From Urbifossiella sp046350095 (GTDB lineage: Bacteria; Planctomycetota; Planctomycetia; Gemmatales; Gemmataceae), in the NCBI GenBank assembly GCA_046350095.1, contig JAXMBA010000005.1:427022-491021 (forward strand): 64,000 nt of DNA, written 5' to 3'. The translations under genes were made by a program, and so were the position numbers. Every line of letters starts with the position of its first letter. Position 1 is the first letter of the stretch. Positions 18,279 to 26,642 of the stretch are shown piece after piece. The notes under the pieces are model-generated. The model did no database searches, was not told the origin of the DNA, and saw nothing but the letters and a program-made list of their open reading frames with translations.

Positions 18279-18331
18279 CGGCGGGGCCGACCGCCGCCGC
18301 GCTCCGACCGGGAACGAGACCGAGAGTCCCC

Positions 18332-20314
18332 ATGTCCGCCGCCCCGCCGACCGCCGCCCCCGGGTTCGCCCGCGCCGCCACGCTGGTCGCGTTCTGCGCC
18401 CTGTTCGCGTACTTCAACTCGCTCCACGGCGCGTTCGTGTTCGACGACAACGTCTTCCTCGGCGACCCGAACCGCGGCCGGCCGTGGAAGTCGGTCTTCT
18501 GGACGCGCCCCGTCATCGGCTGGTCGCTCGCCGTGAACTACTGGCTCGACGGCACCAACCCGCGCGGCTACCACCTCGCCAACCTCGCCGCCCACGTCGC
18601 CGCGACGCTGCTGCTCGTCGACCTCGTCCGCCGCGTGCTGCTGCTGCCGCGCTTCGGCGGGAAGTACGACACCACGGCCGGCTGGGTCGGCCTCGCGGCG
18701 GGGCTGGTGTGGCTCGTCCACCCGCTCAACACGCAGTCGGTGACGTACATCGTGCAGCGGTGCGAGTCGTGGATGGGGCTGTTCTACCTCGGCGCCGTGT
18801 GGTGCTTCCTGCGCGGCGCCACGCCCGATGCCAGCCGGTGGTGGTACGCCGCGGCGGCGCTGTCGGCGGCGCTGTCCGCCGGGTGCAAGGAGGTGGCGAC
18901 GACGCTGCCCGCGGTGCTGGTGCTGTTCGACCGCGCCTTCCTGGCCGGCAGCTGGGCCGGCGTGCTGCGGCGGTGGCGGGCGCACCTGGCCGTCGGCTTC
19001 CTGCCGGTCGCCTTCCTGGTGTGGGTGACGTTCGGCGGTCTTGCCTCGGGCACGGCCGAGCCGACGATCGGCCTCGGCGTCAAGCTGTGGACGCCGACCA
19101 CCTACGCACTGACGCAGACGGAGGTGATCTGGCACTACTTCCGGCTGTGCGTGTGGCCGACGGAGCAGGTGCTGGACTACCTCGACTGGCCGGTGCGCTC
19201 CTCGCTGGCGGAGGTGTGGCCCTACGCCGCCGGGCTCGCGGCGGTGCTCGCGGTCGTGACCTATGGCGTCGTCCGCAACCGAGCCTGGGCGGTGCCGGCG
19301 GCGGCGGTGTTCCTGATCCTCGCGCCGACCTCCAGCATCGTGCCGATTCAGGACGTGGCGTTCGAGCACCGCATGTACCTGCCGCTGGCGTGCCTGGTGG
19401 CGCTGGCGGCGGGGCTGCTGGCCGGCCCCGCGATGCGACTGCCGACGCGGCCGGTGGTCGGCGTCGTGGCGGCGCTGGTGATCCTGCTCGGCACCATGAC
19501 GGTGGTGCGGAACGAGGACTACAGCAGCAACTACCAGCTGTACAAGGACAACGCCGAGAAACGGCCGAACAACCCGCGGGCGCGCGGCGCCTACGCCGAC
19601 ATCCTCCGCCAGCACGGCGAGTTCGCCGAGGCCGACGCGCAGATCAAGGCCGCGGTGCAGCTGCCGCGGAACACCGCCGCCAACGCCGTGGCGCTCGGCA
19701 ACGTGCTGTTCGCGCTCGGCGACGCCGACGACGCGGTGCGGTACGTCCGCGGGGTTCACGCCCAGTCGCCGACCGACCCGGTGGTGAGCGAGCTGTACGG
19801 CCTGCTGCTGCTGGCGACGGGGAAGCCGGCCGAGGCGGTGCCGCCGCTGACGGTGGCGCGGGCGGCGAAGCCGACCGACCCCGGGGTGCTGTTCCGGCTC
19901 GGGTCGGCGCAGGCGGGGGCCGGCGACGAGGCCGCCGCGGCGGAGACGTTCGCGGCGCTGAAGGCGGCGTCGCCCGGGTTCGCAACGACCCTCGTGACGC
20001 AGGCCCGGCAAACGGCCATGTCCGACGCGGCGAAGCCGGTCCACCTGCGGGTGGCCGCACTGATGGCGGCCGGGGCCCGGCGGCTGGACGGCCCCGACGA
20101 CGCGGCCGCGCTCGACGCCGCGGCGCTGGTGGCGGCGCGGCAGGGCGACTACCCCGCGGCCGCCGAGTTCGCGCGCCGCGCCGCGGCGTCGGCGGAGCGG
20201 GCGGGCTGGCCGGCGGACAAGGTGGCGGTGCTGCGGGAGCGGGTGGGGCTGTTCGAGGCGAAGAAGCCGTACCTGCCGGCCGAGCTGGCCGCCTACCGGG
20301 GGAGCCGATCGTGA
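18332..20314 (+). CDS. TMTC-like membrane protein with C-terminal TPR repeats
   Basis: The protein has 660 residues. The N-terminal half has about ten membrane helices with the DD motif (HGAFVFDDNVFLGD), GYHLANLAAHVAATLLLVDL and LVHPLNTQSVTYIVQRCES. These are the hallmarks of bacterial relatives of TMTC/DUF1736 O-mannosyltransferases. From about residue 400 a TPR region follows (NNPRARGAYADILRQHGEFAEADAQIKAA and further units). It probably glycosylates exported proteins or glycans. Its stop codon overlaps the GTG of the next gene. Confidence 0.75.
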   Translation: MSAAPPTAAPGFARAATLVAFCALFAYFNSLHGAFVFDDNVFLGDPNRGRPWKSVFWTRPVIGWSLAVNYWLDGTNPRGYHLANLAAHVAATLLLVDLVRRVLLLPRFGGKYDTTAGWVGLAAGLVWLVHPLNTQSVTYIVQRCESWMGLFYLGAVWCFLRGATPDASRWWYAAAALSAALSAGCKEVATTLPAVLVLFDRAFLAGSWAGVLRRWRAHLAVGFLPVAFLVWVTFGGLASGTAEPTIGLGVKLWTPTTYALTQTEVIWHYFRLCVWPTEQVLDYLDWPVRSSLAEVWPYAAGLAAVLAVVTYGVVRNRAWAVPAAAVFLILAPTSSIVPIQDVAFEHRMYLPLACLVALAAGLLAGPAMRLPTRPVVGVVAALVILLGTMTVVRNEDYSSNYQLYKDNAEKRPNNPRARGAYADILRQHGEFAEADAQIKAAVQLPRNTAANAVALGNVLFALGDADDAVRYVRGVHAQSPTDPVVSELYGLLLLATGKPAEAVPPLTVARAAKPTDPGVLFRLGSAQAGAGDEAAAAETFAALKAASPGFATTLVTQARQTAMSDAAKPVHLRVAALMAAGARRLDGPDDAAALDAAALVAARQGDYPAAAEFARRAAASAERAGWPADKVAVLRERVGLFEAKKPYLPAELAAYRGSRS

Positions 20315-21315
20315 GTACCGCCGTCGCCGAGCCCCGCGCCGCCGTCCGCCCCGCCTGCCTCTACTGCGGCGGCCGCGACCTCGACACGCTCTACACCGGC
20401 GTCCGCGACCGCCTCGGCCACGTCCCCGGCGAGCGGACGTTCCTCCGCTGCCGGGCGTGCGGCTCGGCCGTGCTCGACCCGCTGCCGCGCACCGACGAGT
20501 TGCCCGGCTTCTACCCGCCGGTCTACACGTTCTCCGCCGGCGGCCACGGCGGCGGGCTCCTCCGCCGGGCCGTCGCCGCGGCCGAGTACCGGCTGTTCTT
20601 CGCCCCGCAGTACCGCGCCCAGGTGAAGGCGGTCACCCGCGCCTGCGGCAGCGCCGGCGCCGGCCGCACGCTGCTGGACGTCGGCTGCGGCCACGGTCTC
20701 CGGCTCGTCGAGTTCCGCCGCCTCGGCTTCGCCGTCCACGGCCTCGACCTCCAGCCGGAAGCCGTCGCGTACCTGCGCGCCGAGCTGAACGTGCCCGCCG
20801 AGTGCGGCGACGTGACGGCCCTGCCGCGGCTGTACGCCCCGGCGTCGTTCGACGTGGTGACGGCGTTCCACCTCATCGAGCACGTGCCCGACGTGGAGCA
20901 GTTGCTGGCCGACGTGGCGACGGTGCTGAAGCCCGGCGGCACGCTCGTCGCCGCGACGCCGCTGGTGGACGCGCCGCAGGTGCGGCTATTCGGGAAGCGG
21001 TGGGCCGGCGTGACGGAGGCGCCGCGGCACGTCGCCCTGGCCTCCCGCGAGGGGCTGCGGCGGGCGTGCGCCCGCGCCGGGTTCGGCGACGTGAGCTTCT
21101 TCCCCGACTCGGCCCTCGGGTGTGCCGGCGTCGTGGGGCTGAGCGTGGTGAGCGGCAGCAGCGTGACGCGGGCGTACTCGGGGCCGCTGCGCGGCCTGCT
21201 GGCGCGGCTCGCCGGCGGGGCCGTCACGCTGGCCGCGCTGCCGTGGTGCCTCTTCGAGAACCACGTCCTTCGCCGCCCGCCGCTGGGCATTATCGTCACC
21301 CGGAAGGGGGACTGA
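20311..21315 (+). CDS. SAM-dependent methyltransferase with N-terminal zinc finger
   Basis: The protein has 334 residues from GTG at 20311, overlapping the previous stop (GTGA). A CxxC...CxxC element (CLYCGG and CRACGS) comes first, then a class I methyltransferase domain with motif I LLDVGCGHGLRLVEF, the acidic motif HGLDLQPEA, and FDVVTAFHLIEHVPD. This architecture is common in polysaccharide clusters, where such enzymes methylate sugars or lipid-linked intermediates. A C-terminal hydrophobic stretch (LARLAGGAVTLAALPWCLFENH) may contact the membrane. Confidence 0.83.
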   Translation: MSTAVAEPRAAVRPACLYCGGRDLDTLYTGVRDRLGHVPGERTFLRCRACGSAVLDPLPRTDELPGFYPPVYTFSAGGHGGGLLRRAVAAAEYRLFFAPQYRAQVKAVTRACGSAGAGRTLLDVGCGHGLRLVEFRRLGFAVHGLDLQPEAVAYLRAELNVPAECGDVTALPRLYAPASFDVVTAFHLIEHVPDVEQLLADVATVLKPGGTLVAATPLVDAPQVRLFGKRWAGVTEAPRHVALASREGLRRACARAGFGDVSFFPDSALGCAGVVGLSVVSGSSVTRAYSGPLRGLLARLAGGAVTLAALPWCLFENHVLRRPPLGIIVTRKGD

Positions 21316-21318
21316 GCC

Positions 21319-22059
21319 GTGGGCCTGTCGGTCGAGCGGATCGGCGCGGGCGGCCTGGTGCCGCCGTGGGTGCGCCACCAGCACGTCGAGCGCTACCGCT
21401 GGGCCGCCGCCCTCGCGGCCGGTAAGCGCGCCCTCGACGCCGCCTGCGGCACCGGCTACGGCACCGCCGCGCTCGCCGCCGCGGGCGCGGTCGAGGCCGT
21501 CGGCGTGGACGTGTCGCCCGAAGCGGTCGAGGCGGCGAACGCGAACGCGGCGCGGAACCTGAGCTACCGCACCGGCGACGTGCGCGACCTGCCGTTCGCG
21601 GCCGCGTCGTTCGACCTGTACGTGTCGTTCGAGACGGTCGAGCACCTCGACGACCCGGCCCGCTTCGCCCCCGAGGCGCGACGCGTGCTGGCGCCCGGCG
21701 GCACGTTCGTGTGCTCGACGCCGAACCGCGCCGTGACGAACCCCGGCACCGGCATCGGCGACCGGCCGTACAACCCGTTCCACGTCCGCGAGTACACCGC
21801 CGCCGAGCTCGCCGAGCTGCTCCGCGCGGCGTTCCCGGACGTGACCGTGTACGGCCAGTCGCTGTTCCCCGCGGGGTATATTCGCGGCCTCGGCGGCGTG
21901 GCCCGCTGGTCGCGCAAGCTGGCCGTGCGGTCGCACCAGTTCGTGAAGCTGGCGCGGATGCCGGTCGATCGCGCGCGGCACCACCGCCCGCGGCCGTACC
22001 CCGCGACGGCGGAGCCGGAAATCCTCGTCGCCGTGTGCCGGGCCGGGGGCGGGTCGTGA
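21319..22059 (+). CDS. Class I SAM-dependent methyltransferase
   Basis: The protein has 246 residues from GTG at 21319, 3 nt after the previous stop. Motif I is ALDAACGTGYGTAAL; the acidic loop is VGVDVSPEAVEAAN; the post-motif is FDLYVSFETVEHLDDP, followed by LAPGGTFVCSTPN. It fits the family of small-molecule or glycan methyltransferases. The substrate is unknown; it probably acts with the neighbouring methyltransferase and glycosyltransferases on one surface glycan. Its stop overlaps the next start. Confidence 0.83.
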   Translation: MGLSVERIGAGGLVPPWVRHQHVERYRWAAALAAGKRALDAACGTGYGTAALAAAGAVEAVGVDVSPEAVEAANANAARNLSYRTGDVRDLPFAAASFDLYVSFETVEHLDDPARFAPEARRVLAPGGTFVCSTPNRAVTNPGTGIGDRPYNPFHVREYTAAELAELLRAAFPDVTVYGQSLFPAGYIRGLGGVARWSRKLAVRSHQFVKLARMPVDRARHHRPRPYPATAEPEILVAVCRAGGGS

Positions 22060-22946
22060 TCACCTTCGCCGTGCCGTTCTACCGAGGGGCCGACTACCTC
22101 GACCGCGCCGTCCGCAGCGCCGTCGCGCAGGCCGCGCCCGACTGGCGGCTCGTCGTGTCCGACGACAGCCCCGACGGGAGCGGCGCCGCGGTGGTCGAGC
22201 GCGTCGGCGACGCCCGGGTGCGCTACAGCCGCAACCCGCACACCCTCGGCATGGCGGGGAACTGGAACCGCTGCCTGGAGCTCGCCGACACGCCGCTCGT
22301 GACGCTCCTCCACGCCGACGACGAGCTCCTGCCGAACTACGCCGCCGTGATGCGCGCCGGCGCCGCGGCGCATCCCACGGCCGCGGCGCTGTACTGCGGG
22401 GCGGTTGTGATCGGGCCGACCGGCGGGCCGGTGTTCTCGCTCGTCGATCGGGTGAAGGGCTTCATCGCGCCGCGCTCCACAGGCCCGACGCGCCTCGCCG
22501 GGCCGGCGGGAATCGCGGCGCTCTTGCGCGGCAACTTCATCATGTGCCCGACGGTGTGCTACCGCACCGCCGCGCTCCGCGACCGGCGGTTCGACCCGCG
22601 CTGGCGGTTCGTCCTCGACCTCGACTTCTTCACCCGCCTCCTCGCCGACGGCGACGCCATCGTCGGGCTGCCCGAGACCGCCTACGCCTACCGCCGCCAC
22701 GCCGGGAACGCGACCGCCGAGTACACCGAGACGCTGCTCCGCTTCGAGGAGGAAGCGGCGCTGTACGACGCACTCGCCGCCGAGGCGCGGCAGCGCGGCC
22801 GCGGCTGGGAGGCCGTCCGCCGCGCCGGCCGCGGCAAGCGCGTCGTGCGCCTTCACCTGCTGTACCGCGCCGCCGCCGACCTCGTGCGCGGCCGCCCGGC
22901 CGCCGCCGCGACCAAGCTCACCCGCCTCACGGAGATGGCCCGATGA
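22056..22946 (+). CDS. Family 2 glycosyltransferase
   Basis: The protein has 296 residues from GTG at 22056 (GTGA overlap). The GT-A fold begins at once with ITFAVPFYRGADYLDRAVRS, then WRLVVSDDSPDGS, NPHTLGMAGNWNRCLELA and the DXD-like LLHADDEL. ED/QxxRW-like elements are replaced by DLDFFTRLL and YRRHAGNAT. It probably transfers a nucleotide-activated sugar to a growing glycan at the inner membrane face. It is in a coupled operon with the genes on either side. Confidence 0.85.
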   Translation: MITFAVPFYRGADYLDRAVRSAVAQAAPDWRLVVSDDSPDGSGAAVVERVGDARVRYSRNPHTLGMAGNWNRCLELADTPLVTLLHADDELLPNYAAVMRAGAAAHPTAAALYCGAVVIGPTGGPVFSLVDRVKGFIAPRSTGPTRLAGPAGIAALLRGNFIMCPTVCYRTAALRDRRFDPRWRFVLDLDFFTRLLADGDAIVGLPETAYAYRRHAGNATAEYTETLLRFEEEAALYDALAAEARQRGRGWEAVRRAGRGKRVVRLHLLYRAAADLVRGRPAAAATKLTRLTEMAR

Positions 22947-23623
22947 CCCCGCCCGGCGTGTGGGTCGTGATCGCCGCGTACAACGAGTCGGCGCGGCTCG
23001 GCAACACGCTCGCCGAGCTGGCGCCACACGCCCGGAACGTCGTCGTCGTGGACGACGGCAGCCGCGACGACACCGCCGCCGTGGCGCGTGCGGCGGGCGT
23101 GTGGGTGCTGCGCCACCCGATCAACCGCGGCCAGGGCGCCGCCCTGCAGACCGGCATCCGCTTCGCGCTGCAGCAGGGCGCCGAGTACGTCGTCACCTTC
23201 GACGCCGACGGCCAGCACGACCCCGCCGACCTGCCGGCGCTGCTGGCGCCCGTGGTCGAGGGCCGCGCCGACATCGCGATGGGCTCGCGCTTCCTCGGCC
23301 GCACCGTCGGCATGCCCGCGTCGCGGCGGCTGGTGTTGAAGGCGGCGGTGGTCTTCACACGAATCGTGTCGCAGGTGAAAGTCACGGACGCCCACAACGG
23401 CTTCCGCGCCCTGAGCCGCGCCGCCGCCGACGGCATCCGCATCCGCCAGGACCGCATGGCGCACGCCTCGGAAATCCTGGACGAGGTGCGGCGGCTGAAC
23501 CTCCGCTACGTCGAGGTGCCGGTGACGATCCGCTACACGGCGGCGACGCTGGCGAAGGGGCAGAGTTCGTGGAACTCGCTCAGCATCGTGTGGCAGCTGC
23601 TCGTCGGCAAGGTGGTGAAATGA
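22943..23623 (+). CDS. Family 2 glycosyltransferase, dolichyl-phosphate-mannose-synthase-like
   Basis: The protein has 226 residues from ATG at 22943 (ATGA overlap). Motifs are VVIAAYNESARLG, NVVVVDDGSRDDT, HPINRGQGAALQTGI, and the catalytic TFDADGQHDPADL, with GSRFLGRT and DAHNGFRALSR. These match DPM1/undecaprenyl-phosphate glycosyltransferases, which load a sugar onto a polyprenyl phosphate. That would supply donor substrate to the GT-C-like and TMTC-like membrane proteins encoded upstream. There is no C-terminal membrane domain; the adjacent DUF2304 protein may serve as the anchor. Confidence 0.88.
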   Translation: MTPPGVWVVIAAYNESARLGNTLAELAPHARNVVVVDDGSRDDTAAVARAAGVWVLRHPINRGQGAALQTGIRFALQQGAEYVVTFDADGQHDPADLPALLAPVVEGRADIAMGSRFLGRTVGMPASRRLVLKAAVVFTRIVSQVKVTDAHNGFRALSRAAADGIRIRQDRMAHASEILDEVRRLNLRYVEVPVTIRYTAATLAKGQSSWNSLSIVWQLLVGKVVK

Positions 23624-23964
23624 CGCCCTTCCAGATCGCGGCGGTGTCGGTGCTGGCGGCGCTGTTCGTGCGCGACGTGCTGCGCTGGGGCCGCTCCCCG
23701 CTGACGTACGGGGTGCGGCTGCTGCGGCTGGCGGCGTGGGCCGCGGCCGCGGTGACGATCGCCGACCCGAACCTGTTGCAGTCGGTGGCGAACCTGCTGG
23801 GCATCGGCCGCGCCGCCGACGTGGTGCTGTACCTGACAGCGCTGGGGGGCTTGTGGGTGGCGTTCTACCTGTACACGCGCTGCCTGCGGCTGGAGCGCGA
23901 GATCACGGCGCTGACGCGCCACCTCGCCATCCGCGACGCCACCCCGCCGGAGCGGCGGGGGTGA
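23620..23964 (+). CDS. DUF2304 small membrane protein
   Basis: The protein has 114 residues with three membrane helices (residues 3-20, about 29-48 and 65-85) and the helical tail LYTRCLRLEREITALTRHLAI. DUF2304 proteins usually follow polyprenyl-phosphate glycosyltransferase genes, as here, where the ATGA overlap couples the two. The role is inferred to be membrane recruitment or regulation of that enzyme. It is the last gene of the glycan cluster. Confidence 0.8.
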   Translation: MTPFQIAAVSVLAALFVRDVLRWGRSPLTYGVRLLRLAAWAAAAVTIADPNLLQSVANLLGIGRAADVVLYLTALGGLWVAFYLYTRCLRLEREITALTRHLAIRDATPPERRG

Positions 23965-24093
23965 TCGGTCGGGCCGAGATTCTTGTTTCCCCGGCGTGTG
24001 TGTGCGGGTCGCGGAAGCCCCGTCGGGGCCCCGAACCCGAGCTGAAGTGACAAAGTGTACTTTGCCGATCATTTTTGTCGTCAATGACCCTTG

Positions 24094-24116
24094 ATCGCCG
24101 CCCGGGGGGCGGCGAT
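24094..24116. repeat. Short perfect hairpin after the glycan cluster
   Basis: ATCGCCGCCC (24094-24103) pairs exactly with GGGCGGCGAT (24107-24116) around GGG. It lies in the 369-bp gap 23965-24333, which also holds an AAAGTGTACTTT palindrome near 24055 and the large hairpin at 24255-24303. No gene is supported there. Confidence 0.45.
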
Positions 24117-24254
24117 AATGTCCTCATCACAGCGGGGTCGTTCTTGGGAGCGAGTTCCACCCCGCTGGCCGCGGCCGGCTCGTCGGCCCCACGTACCCGC
24201 CGAGGGGAGAAGCGGCGGGCCGTGCGGGACGGGTAAGAGGCGCCGCGAACTGGG

Positions 24255-24303
24255 CCGCCCGGGTGACTCGCCAGAGGGGAGAGGCTGGCGACCACCCGGG
24301 CGG
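24255..24303. other. Long two-segment hairpin upstream of a small gene
   Basis: The outer stem CCGCCCGGGTG/CACCCGGGCGG (24255-24265, 24293-24303) and the inner stem TCGCCAG/CTGGCGA (24268-24274, 24285-24291) are each perfect and stack across a small internal loop. The apical loop AGGGGAGAGG is purine-rich. It lies about 30 nt before the GTG at 24334, so it could be a 5'-leader structure of that gene or a terminator of the upstream cluster (a weak TTTCTC follows). Confidence 0.5.
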
Positions 24304-24333
24304 TTTCTCATCGCCCGCTACGAGGAGCGGACC

Positions 24334-24546
24334 GTGTACCACGTGTACGAGACCCCGACCGCCGCCGACCGGCTCGCCGTCCTGTCCGACGACGACTGGC
24401 GGAACCTGCCCGCCGAGCAGCGGCAGAACTACACCCTCCGCCGCGGCGGCTTCCGCACCGCGCTCGACGCCGTCCTCGCCATGCTCGACCTCGCCGCACG
24501 GCTGTCGGCCCGCTGTCGTCGCCCGCACGCCCTTTCGGCCAACTGA
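24334..24546 (+). CDS. Small hypothetical protein
   Basis: Seventy residues from GTG at 24334, chosen because GAGGAG lies 6-11 nt upstream. The sequence begins VYHVYETPTAADRLAVLSDDDWRNLPAEQRQNYTLRRGGFRT and ends in a short helix rich in Ala and Leu. I do not recognise the family. A longer in-frame reading upstream would be low-complexity and would run through the hairpins. The gene is followed by a strong terminator. Confidence 0.5.
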   Translation: MYHVYETPTAADRLAVLSDDDWRNLPAEQRQNYTLRRGGFRTALDAVLAMLDLAARLSARCRRPHALSAN

Positions 24547-24570
24547 CTCATCGCTTCCACCGACCCCCCC

Positions 24571-24610
24571 AGAGGGTGAGCCGGGGGCACAACGCCCCCG
24601 GCTCCCCTCT
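24571..24610 (+). terminator. Hairpin terminator-like structure after the small hypothetical gene
   Basis: GAGCCGGGGGC (24578-24588) pairs perfectly with GCCCCCGGCTC (24594-24604) around ACAAC, and AGAGGG/CCCTCT extend the stem. A clean T-run is missing (CTCGCCCG follows), so efficiency is uncertain. It separates the small gene from the DUF1549 gene. Confidence 0.6.
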
Positions 24611-24744
24611 CGCCCGCCACTTCTCGCTCCCCACCCGCCCGGGGGCGAAAATCGGCCCCGACGCGGAACCCCACCCCCCGGGCGCGGGTTGAATACCCTA
24701 ACCGGCCCGCCGCCCGCCCCGTGGGTCGCCGCAAGGGTTTGCCG

Positions 24745-26442
24745 ATGAAGCCGTTCCGCCTCCTCGCCGCGTTCGCCGTCGCCCTCGGCGTCACCATCGT
24801 TGCCGGCGACCTGTCCACCGCCCAGGACGCCCCCGCGAAGGCGGACAAGAAGGCGAAGAACAAGAACAAGAACAAGCTCGACCCCGCCGCGCAGGCGCCG
24901 CTCCGCCCCGCGGTGCCTGTGAAGCCGATCGTGCTGCCGAGCGGCCCCAAGGACGCCGCCGCCCTCGCCCGCATCATCGACGCCGAGGTGGACAAGGCGC
25001 TCGCCGCCGCCAAGGTCGCCGCGTCGCCCGCCGCCACCGACGAGGAGTTCGTCCGCCGCGTCTACCTCGACGTGACCGGCGTCATCCCCACCGGCGAGCA
25101 GGCCAAGGCCTTCCTCGACAGCAAGGCCGAGAACCGCCGCGAGAAGCTCATCGACGACCTGCTCGCCAGCCCGAACTTCGGCAAGCGGCTCGCCGACGTG
25201 TGGTTCCCCAAGCTGTTCCCCCGCGACTCGAACAACCGGTTCGTCCTCCGCGACCCGCTGGTGAAGTGGCTGACCGACAAGTTCAACGCCAACACCCCGT
25301 GGAACGTGTTCGTGTTCGAGCTGGTCACCGCCACCGGCACCGTGGAGGAGAACCCGGCCGTCACCTACTACCTGGCCAACCGGTCGGTGGACAAGCTGAC
25401 CGACGGCATCACGCAGCACTTCCTCGGCATCCAGCTGCAGTGCGCCCAGTGCCACAACCACCCGTTCACCGACTGGAAGCAGACCGAGTACTGGGGCATG
25501 GCCGAGTTCTTCGCGCGGGTGCGGCCGGACAACCCGAAGAACGCCAACAAGGGCGGCGACAACACCAAGGTCGGCGTCCAGGAGACCGCCCAGCGCACCA
25601 AGGTGAAGGACTTCTTCCCCGAGTCGGCGAAGCAGGTGGCGCCCAAGTTCCTCGGCGGCGCCGAGGTGAAGATCGCCGCCACCGAGCCCGCCCGCCCGGT
25701 GCTGGCCCGCTGGATGACCGCCCCGGACAACCCGTTCTTCGCCAAGGCGATGGTCAACCGCACGTGGGCGGCGCTGTTCGGCAGCGGGATCGTCAACCCG
25801 ATCGACGACATGCACGACGACAACCCGGCCTCGCACCCGGCGCTGCTGGACGCGATGGCCCGCGACTTCGGCCGCAACGGGTTCGACGTGAAGTTCCTGT
25901 ACAAGAGCATCCTCCTGAGCAAGGCCTACGGCCGCACCAGCAAGCCGGCCGGCGGCAACGACAAGGACGAGACGCTGTTCAGCCACCAGGCGGTGAAGGT
26001 GATGAGCCCCGAGCAGCTGTTCGACAGCCTGGCCCAGACGACGGGCCTGAGCCAGCAGGTCGCCGCCCGGCAGGCCAAGAACCCGATGATGAAGGGGCAG
26101 CCGAACGGCCCGCGCGACCAGTTCGTGAACTTCTTCCTGGCCGGGGCCGACGCCTTCACCCCGACCGAGTACGAGGCCGGCATCCCGCAGGCGCTCCGGC
26201 TCATGAACTCGCGCCAGCTGGCCGGCAACCCGCAGGCCGTGCGGCTGTACCAGACGACCGCGAAGGACGAGCCGCGGGCCGTGCTGGAGCGGATGTACCT
26301 CGCCACGCTGGCCCGCCGCCCCACGCCCGCCGAGCTGACGCGCCTGACGAGCTACGTGCAGGGCGCCGGCACCCAGGCCGAGGGCTACGGCGACGTGCTG
26401 TGGGCGATCCTCAACAGCAGCGAATTCACGATGATCCGCTGA
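24745..26442 (+). CDS. DUF1549/DUF1553 secreted protein
   Basis: The protein has 565 residues with a signal peptide (MKPFRLLAAFAVALGVTIVAG) and a Lys/Asn-rich linker. The DUF1549 part has EEFVRRVYLDVTGVIPT and RREKLIDDLLASPNFGKRLADVWF, and a CAQCHNHPF site resembling a haem-binding CxxCH. The DUF1553 part has GIVNPIDDMHDDNPASHPALLDAMARDF and ARRPTPAELTRL. These proteins are numerous in planctomycetes and are nearly always followed by a DUF1501 gene, as here. Their biochemical role is unknown; polysaccharide or sulfated-glycan use is often proposed. The upstream in-frame GTG at 24721 was rejected because the signal peptide begins at 24745. Confidence 0.9.
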   Translation: MKPFRLLAAFAVALGVTIVAGDLSTAQDAPAKADKKAKNKNKNKLDPAAQAPLRPAVPVKPIVLPSGPKDAAALARIIDAEVDKALAAAKVAASPAATDEEFVRRVYLDVTGVIPTGEQAKAFLDSKAENRREKLIDDLLASPNFGKRLADVWFPKLFPRDSNNRFVLRDPLVKWLTDKFNANTPWNVFVFELVTATGTVEENPAVTYYLANRSVDKLTDGITQHFLGIQLQCAQCHNHPFTDWKQTEYWGMAEFFARVRPDNPKNANKGGDNTKVGVQETAQRTKVKDFFPESAKQVAPKFLGGAEVKIAATEPARPVLARWMTAPDNPFFAKAMVNRTWAALFGSGIVNPIDDMHDDNPASHPALLDAMARDFGRNGFDVKFLYKSILLSKAYGRTSKPAGGNDKDETLFSHQAVKVMSPEQLFDSLAQTTGLSQQVAARQAKNPMMKGQPNGPRDQFVNFFLAGADAFTPTEYEAGIPQALRLMNSRQLAGNPQAVRLYQTTAKDEPRAVLERMYLATLARRPTPAELTRLTSYVQGAGTQAEGYGDVLWAILNSSEFTMIR

Positions 26443-26488
26443 CCGGAGGGTGGCGACCCTGCCACCCGACCGACGCACGAAAGACCCC

Positions 26489-26584
26489 ACGAGCCGCGAC
26501 CGCAAGGGAGCGGCCGAAGCCCAAAGCAGACTGCGTTCGGAGTCGGGTTGGAACAGCAGCCGCTCCCTTGCGGTCGCGGCTCGT
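26489..26584. repeat. Perfect 26-bp-arm palindrome between DUF1549 and DUF1501 genes
   Basis: Arms 26489-26514 and 26559-26584 are exact inverse complements (ACGAGCCGCGACCGCAAGG and on), with a 44-nt loop. The left arm recurs identically at 63967-63992, near the right end of the window. It lies between two genes that are expected to be co-transcribed. Confidence 0.9.
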
Positions 26585-26642
26585 GAGGCCGCCGATTCCC
26601 GCTCAACGCCCCTGAAACAAACCTCCCACGAGGGCCGATCCC

